This document shows, piece after piece, positions 42,752 to 47,790 of a DNA stretch of 47,790 bases; positions within the stretch are counted from its first letter, which is position 1; each line of letters begins with the position of its first letter. Source of the stretch: Desulfovibrio sp. GTDB taxonomy: Bacteria; Desulfobacterota; Desulfovibrionia; Desulfovibrionales; Desulfovibrionaceae. The notes under the pieces were generated by a model, which ran no database searches, was not told the origin of the DNA, and saw only the letters and a program-made list of their open reading frames with translations. The stretch spans positions 1 to 47,790 of the forward strand of contig JAISWB010000027.1 of NCBI GenBank assembly GCA_031271265.1, given 5' to 3'. A program made the translations under genes and the position numbers.

Positions 42752-44049
42752 GCATTGCCGGCGCGTCTGTCTTCCACGCGCTTCGCCTTGCCTTCGGCGC
42801 GGGGGATCGCATTGGGCTGCGCCAGTTCCACCTTGGGCGTGATGAGAATTTCATCGTGCAGGCGGCTTGCGATGCGCTTTTGCAGCGAGGTCAGCACGCG
42901 CATGTCTTCGACGAAACAGTCTCCGCGCACCTCGACCTGTACGCGCATGCGGTCCATGCCGTCCTCGTTGTCGAGAATAATCAGGTAGTTTTCACCGACT
43001 TCCCGAAAACTCATGAGCACCTGTTCCACCTGCATGGGGTAGATGTTGCAGCCCTTGACGATAAACATGTCGTCCACGCGGCCTGCAATGCGGTCCAGGC
43101 GACGGTGTTTGCGTCCGCAGGGACAGTCCCCCGGCAGAAAGCGCGTCAGGTCGCGGGTGCGGAAACGGATCACGGGCATCCCCCGCCTGCTGAGCGTGGT
43201 CATGATCAGTTCGCCCGGTTCGCCGTCGGGAACGGGAAGTCCGCTTTCCGGGTCCACTATTTCCGCGATATAGGCGTCTTCCCACACATGCAGGCCGTTC
43301 TGTTCCGTACATTCAAAGGCGACGCCGGGGCCGTTCATCTCGGACAGGCCGTAGGAGTTGTACGCCTTGAGTCCGAGCAGGTTCTCTATGCGCCTGCGCG
43401 CCTCGACGGTATGCGGTTCCGCCCCCACCAGGGCGATGGTCGGAGGCAGGGAGCGCGGGTCCTCGCCTTCGTCCTGCACGGCCTTGCCCAGGTACAGGGC
43501 GTATGACGGTATGATGTGCAGGGCCTTGACCCGCATATCGCGCAACAGCTTGATCTGGCGGCGGGTGTTGCCGGTGCCGGCGGGAATGGTCAGGCAGCCC
43601 AGGCGCTCCGCCCCGCTGTGTATACCCAGTCCGCCGGTAAACAGGCCGTAGCCGGCTATGTTTTGAAAAACATCCCCCTTGCGGATGCCGACCATGTACA
43701 TGCAACGCGCCATGAGGTCCGCCCAGGTGTCCAGGTCGTCCTGCGTGTGACAGACGACAGCCGGCGAGCCGGTAGTTCCGCTGGAAGCGTGGAAGCGCAC
43801 CAGCTCCTCGCGGGGCACGGCAACCAGGCCGTAGGGGTACGCGGCGCGCAGGTGGTCTTTGGTAGTGAAGGGGATGCGTTTCAGGTCGTCGAGACCGGTG
43901 ACGTTTTCCGGGCGTATACCGGATGCCCCCAGGTGTTCCTTGTAAAACGGCGAACGCAGGGCCTGGGCCAGCGAATTTTTCAGGCGCACGACCTGCGTGC
44001 GTTCGATACGTTCCCTGCCCCAGGTTTCTTCACGGGCGTAGTATTCCAT
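42748..44049 (-). CDS. Phenylacetate-CoA ligase family protein (second copy)
   Basis: A 433-residue AMP-forming acyl-CoA ligase of the PaaK type. The P-loop is ASSGTTGSP, the adenylate motif YGLSEMNGPG, and the C-terminal hinge RVDDMFIVKGCNIYP. It is a paralogue of the gene at 5357, clearly diverged, with an N-terminus MEYYAREETWGRERI common in anaerobe PaaK proteins. A conserved CPCG-x-x-H/R region (DCPCGRK) may bind a structural metal. ATG 44049 follows GGGAGACG. It is translationally coupled to rlmN, which seems a fortuitous pairing. Confidence 0.9.
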   Translation of the reverse strand: MEYYAREETWGRERIERTQVVRLKNSLAQALRSPFYKEHLGASGIRPENVTGLDDLKRIPFTTKDHLRAAYPYGLVAVPREELVRFHASSGTTGSPAVVCHTQDDLDTWADLMARCMYMVGIRKGDVFQNIAGYGLFTGGLGIHSGAERLGCLTIPAGTGNTRRQIKLLRDMRVKALHIIPSYALYLGKAVQDEGEDPRSLPPTIALVGAEPHTVEARRRIENLLGLKAYNSYGLSEMNGPGVAFECTEQNGLHVWEDAYIAEIVDPESGLPVPDGEPGELIMTTLSRRGMPVIRFRTRDLTRFLPGDCPCGRKHRRLDRIAGRVDDMFIVKGCNIYPMQVEQVLMSFREVGENYLIILDNEDGMDRMRVQVEVRGDCFVEDMRVLTSLQKRIASRLHDEILITPKVELAQPNAIPRAEGKAKRVEDRRAGNA

Positions 44050-44161
44050 AGCGTCTCCCGGCGGCCTGCGCGCCTTGCGGCACATGCTGTATCCCCTATC
44101 CGCACCGGCCGCAAGCGCCGCATGCGGAAGCCGGTTCGTCCGCCCCGGGCGGAGAGGGCGT

Positions 44162-44731
44162 CTACGTCATCCAGACGATGTCTTCATGCTTGCGGGGCGG
44201 GACGGGCGGGCTTTGATCCGGCCAACCCACGGGCGTGACCCCGACCAGTTTGTACCCTTCGATCCCGAGCAGGCGCATCAGGTCGTTTTCCACCAGAGCG
44301 TATCCGGTCATCCAGCAACAGGCCAGACCGGCTTCGTGCGCAAGGAGCAGGAAGTTGTACAGGGCCGTTGCCCCGGAAACCATGTTCGCGTGGTCCGCAA
44401 GATAGGTGTCCGCCGCCTTGGCAAGACAGACCAGCGCCGTGCGCGCTCCTCCCAGATCCCGAAAATAGCCTTTCACGTAAGCCCGCATCTTGTCGTTGAA
44501 ATTCTGGGCGCGCAACGGGCCTTCCATGTTTTCAGCCATCCCTGCGGAAAACTTGAGCAAACGCTGCATCGCGTCGCCTTCCAGAACAATGAACTTCCAA
44601 GGCTGGCGGTTCATGCCCGAAGGAGCCCACAAGGCGGTCTTGAGCAGGCGCTCCAACAGATCGCGGTCAACAGGCCGGTCGGTGAACTTGCGGATGCTGC
44701 GTCGTTCCCTGAGTGCTTTTTCCAGTTCCAT
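44162..44731 (-). CDS. Nitroreductase family flavoprotein
   Basis: A 189-residue FMN-dependent oxidoreductase. The N-terminal RRSIRKFTDRPVD and the WAPSGMNRQPWKF motif bind FMN phosphate and ring, and the C-terminal half has the GLACCWMTGY and VGVTPVGWPDQ segments of the family. Such enzymes reduce nitro groups, quinones or flavins with NAD(P)H; the physiological substrate is unknown. ATG 44731 has AAGGAGAAAAAC upstream. Confidence 0.9.
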   Translation of the reverse strand: MELEKALRERRSIRKFTDRPVDRDLLERLLKTALWAPSGMNRQPWKFIVLEGDAMQRLLKFSAGMAENMEGPLRAQNFNDKMRAYVKGYFRDLGGARTALVCLAKAADTYLADHANMVSGATALYNFLLLAHEAGLACCWMTGYALVENDLMRLLGIEGYKLVGVTPVGWPDQSPPVPPRKHEDIVWMT

Positions 44732-44913
44732 AGTTTTTCTCCTTGTTGCGCTTTGCAGCGTATTTTCTCTGTTCACGCGGAGGCGGAACGCAACGGTGCC
44801 GCCGAAAAAACCTCAGTCGGCATGTTTCTTGTTTTCGGGCAGCGCGGAAATTTTCCGGCGGTCCTCTCCTCTCCACGCCCGAGTTTGGCCCTGCCGCCGG
44901 CAGTGCGGACGCT

Positions 44914-45831
44914 TCAGCCCGGACCGGACGGTGTCCGGGCGGTCTGTTGTCGGGCAGGCTCGACCACTCCCATGGCTATGCCGCCGATAATCAGGCAGGT
45001 GGAGACGACCAGCGGCAAATCTATGTCTTCGCCCAGAAAGGCGGACGACGCTATAATACCCACAACCGGCGCCAGCAGAACGCCGAGCGAGGTGGTGACC
45101 GCGGGCAGGCAGGCGTTGATTACCGTCATCGCCCAAAAGGCCAGAGCGGTTGCCGGTATGCCGCAGTACGCCAGAAGCAGGACCAGCGATGTCGTGACCG
45201 TGAATAAAGGCGGCCCTTCCAGAATAAAGGCCGTGACGGCCAGCAGGCACGCGGCCAGAAGCGTCTGCCAGAATATAAGCTGAAACGGCGTGGAATACCA
45301 GACATGGGCGCGTATGCAGAGAATGGCCGCGGCCCAGGTAAAGGCGTTGAGCAGCAACAGCGCATGGCCCAGCAGCACCTCATTGTTCCCGAAGTCCACG
45401 GCAAGGGGATTGCACAGAACAAAAACCCCGCCCAAGCCGACGACGATGCCGGCAATTTTACGCGCGGACAGGGTTTCGTGCAGGAAAAGCCATGCTCCCG
45501 GCGCCACCCACAAGGGCGAGGTATAGCCCAGGACGGCCGAACGTCCCGCCGGAAGGTACTGCAGACCGACGGCCATTAAGGCGGGGCCGACGGCCATGTT
45601 CAGGATGCCGATCACCAGGATGATGGAGATGTCCTGTTTGCGGGGTATGACGAAATTCCGCGTTGCGCACTGTACCGCGAGTACGGCAAAGGCGGCGATG
45701 AGGCAGCGCATGGACGCCGACCAGAGGGGCGGCATGTGCTTGACCAGCAGCTTGACCACCGGCCAGTTGAGGCCCCAAAAAATTATGACTACAGCGAAAA
45801 GCAGGATCGCCGTGCGTCGTTCAATCTGCAT
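44914..45831 (-). CDS. EamA/DMT-family permease
   Basis: A 305-residue inner-membrane protein with ten predicted helices forming two EamA repeats. The first opens with FAVVIIFWGLNWPVVKLL, typical of the family (FWG-N-P), and the second contains AWAAAILCIRAHVW and PALAFWAM-type helices. Family members export amino acids or metabolites; the substrate is not evident. The gene is the last chromosomal gene before the integrated element. Confidence 0.9.
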   Translation of the reverse strand: MQIERRTAILLFAVVIIFWGLNWPVVKLLVKHMPPLWSASMRCLIAAFAVLAVQCATRNFVIPRKQDISIILVIGILNMAVGPALMAVGLQYLPAGRSAVLGYTSPLWVAPGAWLFLHETLSARKIAGIVVGLGGVFVLCNPLAVDFGNNEVLLGHALLLLNAFTWAAAILCIRAHVWYSTPFQLIFWQTLLAACLLAVTAFILEGPPLFTVTTSLVLLLAYCGIPATALAFWAMTVINACLPAVTTSLGVLLAPVVGIIASSAFLGEDIDLPLVVSTCLIIGGIAMGVVEPARQQTARTPSGPG

Positions 45832-45970
45832 ACATCCGGAACCGCAGGTAAAAAGGTCGGGAAAGTTGAGACTTGCGCTTTGGGCGACCAGACTTTATGG
45901 GAAAGGCGCGGCCTTGTCAAAAAAGCCGCCGGGATAAAAGCCGCGAGGCGCCTCCTGCGCGGAGGGACGC

Positions 45971-46010
45971 GGTCGGTTCAAATCCTTTGACACGTGCGGT
46001 TTCCCGCCTT
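45971..46010 (+). other. Possible attachment-site remnant beside the integrase
   Basis: GGTTCAAATCC (45975-45985) is the T-loop sequence of a tRNA 3' half, 50 bases from the integrase stop and on the chromosome side. The matching stem and 5' half are absent, so it is at most a fragment. A GCGG/CCGC stem follows. Tyrosine integrases commonly use tRNA 3' ends, which makes this a candidate core site. Confidence 0.25.
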
Positions 46011-46033
46011 AATGATCAGCACCATGTGCCAAA

Positions 46034-47086
46034 TTATGTGCCATTTCCCATTTTGAGGACTGTCGCCTTTGGGGCGCACCTCTTGCCAAAGACACGGTTG
46101 ACCTTTTGCGGCTGCACACCCAGCAGGCTATGAATGTACAATGCCGTTGTGGTTGCGCTTTTGTGCCGGAGGATGTCTTTAATTGTGGGAATATCCAAAC
46201 CCTCGTGTGCCAAAAGCGTTGCTGCCAGGTGCCGAATCGAATGAAAGCCGAAATGCCTTACTTCGGCCTTGCGGCATAATTCCCGCATTACGGCGGGACG
46301 CTGCCTGTACTCCGCCCCGGTTTTCGGGTTGGTGAAAACAGTCTCCGAATATCGCCGGCGCATCCTGTATTCGGAAAGCACCGCGTGAAGCTCGTCCGTC
46401 ATGGGAACCAGTGCATATTCCATTCCACCGTGCCCCGTTTTTTTGGTTCCAAGGAGAATTGCTCTGTTTGAGAAGTCAACATCCTCCCATTTCAGGCGGA
46501 AAATCTCGCCCTTCCTTGCTCCGGTGTGCAGCAAGGTCAGCAAGAAAACCTGATCGTCGGGACAAGCTACGCTGTAGACCTTCCAGAAGTCCTCTTCCGG
46601 AGGGACATATCTAGGGTGACGGTCTTCGGGCATTTTGTACGTTTCGTGGAATGGGTTTATTAACGGTAGCCCAAAGTATTTCTTCCCCCAAAACCAAGCA
46701 GCACTACTGTGCTTTCGCACTCGATTTGCTGCATTGCCTGACTTTAGGTCCAGAGACAAATTTCGCAACGCAGCTTGCGCGATAGCGGGAGTTACGTTGA
46801 CAGCTTCTATGTCTTGGGCGATAAATTTAAACAGTTGCTTAAATGCCCAACGCTTCTCCCTATACGTCTTTTGGGAGAAACGTTCTTTTGTCATGTCTAA
46901 ATATGCGTTTGCCAAGTCAAGCAAGTAGACCATGCGGGTCGGGCAAGATTCCCTTTCCCATATGTGCGCCGCCTGAGCGGCTTCCCACTTTTTTGCATCG
47001 CTTTTGGTCGGGAAGACTTTGGTCTTTACTTTTCCATTGATCATTCGCTTGGCTCGCCATTTTCCGTTCTCCATCTGATATGGCAT
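46034..47086 (-). CDS. int: Tyrosine recombinase / site-specific integrase
   Basis: A 350-residue phage/ICE-type integrase. An N-terminal arm-binding segment (GKWRAKRMINGKVKTKVFPTK, about 8-28) and a core-binding SAM-like domain (about 55-150) precede the catalytic domain. The catalytic residues are Arg191 (TGARKGE), Lys215 or 216, His282-x-x-Arg285 (FHSIRHLAAT), His308 (LRHKS) and the nucleophile Tyr317. All are present, so it should be active. Low GC and position mark it as the edge of an integrated element extending beyond the right end. Its start lies inside the preceding HTH gene. Confidence 0.95.
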   Translation of the reverse strand: MPYQMENGKWRAKRMINGKVKTKVFPTKSDAKKWEAAQAAHIWERESCPTRMVYLLDLANAYLDMTKERFSQKTYREKRWAFKQLFKFIAQDIEAVNVTPAIAQAALRNLSLDLKSGNAANRVRKHSSAAWFWGKKYFGLPLINPFHETYKMPEDRHPRYVPPEEDFWKVYSVACPDDQVFLLTLLHTGARKGEIFRLKWEDVDFSNRAILLGTKKTGHGGMEYALVPMTDELHAVLSEYRMRRRYSETVFTNPKTGAEYRQRPAVMRELCRKAEVRHFGFHSIRHLAATLLAHEGLDIPTIKDILRHKSATTTALYIHSLLGVQPQKVNRVFGKRCAPKATVLKMGNGT

Positions 47087-47237
47087 AACTACCTTCTTTT
47101 ATTGCCACTATTCGATTTTCAGAGAACCTTACGGCGGCTCCGGGCGTAGGCTGGAAACCACCAAGCGCGTGTTTGTGCCTATACACCCAAGCAGGGGAAA
47201 CCCGCAAGAGTTCGGCAACTTCAGCCGCTGTAAGCAT
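46917..47237 (-). CDS. AlpA/excisionase-type helix-turn-helix protein overlapping int
   Basis: A 106-residue frame. The first about 60 residues form a compact MerR/excisionase-like HTH (LTAAEVAELLRVSPAWVYRHKH, then PGAAVRFSENRIVAIKEG). The remainder is read through the first 170 bases of int in another phase. Small HTH proteins directly upstream of integrases usually control excision or integrase expression. A start GAGAGAACC is seen upstream. The tail may be real or the consequence of a missing earlier stop; the DNA-binding part is convincing. Confidence 0.75.
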   Translation of the reverse strand: MLTAAEVAELLRVSPAWVYRHKHALGGFQPTPGAAVRFSENRIVAIKEGSYAISDGERKMASQANDQWKSKDQSLPDQKRCKKVGSRSGGAHMGKGILPDPHGLLA

Positions 47238-47266
47238 GACGGTTCTCTCGAGTCTGTGCCTGTCAA

Positions 47267-47611
47267 CTACTCGTTTACTTCTGCTGAAAGTCTGCCTCTA
47301 TTTCCTATTTCCTCGATCTCTCTGGAGAGGCACAGCCCGTTATCGACTGCCAATGCCGAAACCCCAGCAAGGCCGGCTCGCATGGCAGAATTGGGGCTGC
47401 CCAAGAGTATCTGTAGGGCTTTTCCTGCGGAAAAAGCGGAATAAGCTGAATAACTCGTTCCATTACCGTAACATGCCAAAATTATGATAATTTTTTTGAA
47501 ACTTTCTCCGCTCCGCCGCATGTAAAAAGTGCGGAGAAAGCCGGTAGCCCCCTCCAACGACGTTTGTGGACTTTTTGGGGCCGCTGCTGCAGTATAACTA
47601 TTTGTAATCAC
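47267..47611 (-). CDS. Small unknown protein of the integrated element
   Basis: A 114-residue frame begins with GTG 47611, overlapping the TGA of the upstream gene (GTGA) behind AAGGAGGAC, which supports translation. No known domain is recognised. The middle has a SAYSAFSA segment. The DNA inside it contains an extended inverted repeat and a 17-base palindrome (separate entry), so part of this stretch may instead be regulatory. It ends 29 bases before the HTH gene. Confidence 0.45.
   Translation of the reverse strand: MITNSYTAAAAPKSPQTSLEGATGFLRTFYMRRSGESFKKIIIILACYGNGTSYSAYSAFSAGKALQILLGSPNSAMRAGLAGVSALAVDNGLCLSREIEEIGNRGRLSAEVNE
47478..47540. promoter_or_regulatory. Palindrome and inverted repeat inside the small element gene
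   Basis: AAAATTAT-G-ATAATTTT (47478-47494) is a perfect palindrome followed by T. CTTTCTCCGC/GCGGAGAAAG (47502-47511 with 47531-47540) is a perfect 10-bp inverted repeat. They could be an operator plus terminator for the integrase module. Confidence 0.5.
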
Positions 47612-47790
47612 GATTTGTCCTCCTTGCGGTCTTTTTCCGGTAGGAAAAACGTCGTGCGAGGTCTCCCTGCAGTTTGTTCAGTCTGCTTGCTTATCTTACC
47701 CAAGTCGATCAGTTCCTGTAAGCATTCCTGCAATTTTTCGGATGCTATATGGCCTCCCAACGATTTATTCAGCTCGGATGAACTTTTCCG
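47608..47790 (-). CDS. C-terminus of a probable replication/helicase-type element protein (DUF3987-like), start outside window
   Basis: The minus-strand frame from the right edge encodes 60 residues ending at TGA 47608: LGGHIASEKLQECLQELIDLGKI and the basic GRPRTTFFLPEKDRK. This is a winged-helix-like C-terminal domain with the TGGRP-type ending common in DUF3987 primase/helicase-like proteins of integrative elements. Family assignment is tentative because only the end is visible. It is coupled to the next gene by GTGA. Confidence 0.5.
   Translation of the reverse strand, partial: RKSSSELNKSLGGHIASEKLQECLQELIDLGKISKQTEQTAGRPRTTFFLPEKDRKEDKS

Noticed and set aside
45910..46000. Complete tRNA gene before the integrase
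   Set aside because: Only a T-loop-like string is present; no acceptor, D or anticodon stems pair.

Overview
The window reads as a chromosome segment of a GC-rich, anaerobic deltaproteobacterium, most likely a Desulfovibrionaceae (Desulfovibrio-like) member. This rests on gene content and order seen in that group: FeoA/FeoB with a small Cys-rich membrane protein, paired phenylacetate-CoA ligase and ACT proteins, recA-alaS, NiFe-hydrogenase maturation genes hypE and hypD, and glpX. No rRNA or complete tRNA was seen, so the assignment is an inference.

Layout: 1-4940 is a metal (probably iron) cluster: a P1B-type ATPase cut by the window edge, an HMA2-like small protein, FeoA, a Cys-rich membrane protein, a second FeoA and a FeoB with an unusual coiled-coil insertion. 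5357-8856 holds an aryl-acid CoA ligase, a double-ACT protein, a class V aminotransferase and queF. 9116-14167 (minus strand) holds alaS, recA and hypE. 14168-14658 is a gene-free stretch with a near-consensus sigma70 promoter and strong stem-loops, probably a non-coding RNA. 14659-22916 (minus) is a nitrogen-scavenging unit, amtB-glnB-amidase-livKHMG plus livF, with a textbook sigma54 promoter at 23149-23163; its PII protein lacks the usual uridylylation tyrosine. hypD follows.

24510-26533 is a lower-GC patch: an intact C5-cytosine methyltransferase facing a broken HNH endonuclease (in-frame stop plus frameshift) and a truncated, frameshifted UPF0114 membrane gene, i.e. a decayed restriction-modification island. 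26570-34057 is a divergent phosphate regulon: phoB-phoR-pstB-phoU to the left, and pstS-pstC-pstA to the right behind a Pho box. A MITE-like inverted repeat and a local duplication sit inside the pst genes.

34340-45831 is mostly housekeeping: dapA, a TerC-family protein, glpX, serS, a YbjQ-like protein, an unknown membrane-anchored 508-residue protein, rlmN, a second phenylacetate-CoA ligase, a nitroreductase and an EamA transporter. From about 45970 to the end is one edge of an integrated element: tyrosine integrase, an overlapping AlpA/excisionase-type HTH gene, a small unknown gene rich in palindromes, and the C-terminus of a probable replication/helicase-type protein.

The most notable items are the ferrosome-like iron cluster with its odd FeoB, the candidate ncRNA at 14.3-14.66 kb, the sigma54-driven amide/ammonium operon with an atypical PII, and the decayed restriction-modification island. 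No wholly new multi-gene system can be claimed from the sequence alone.
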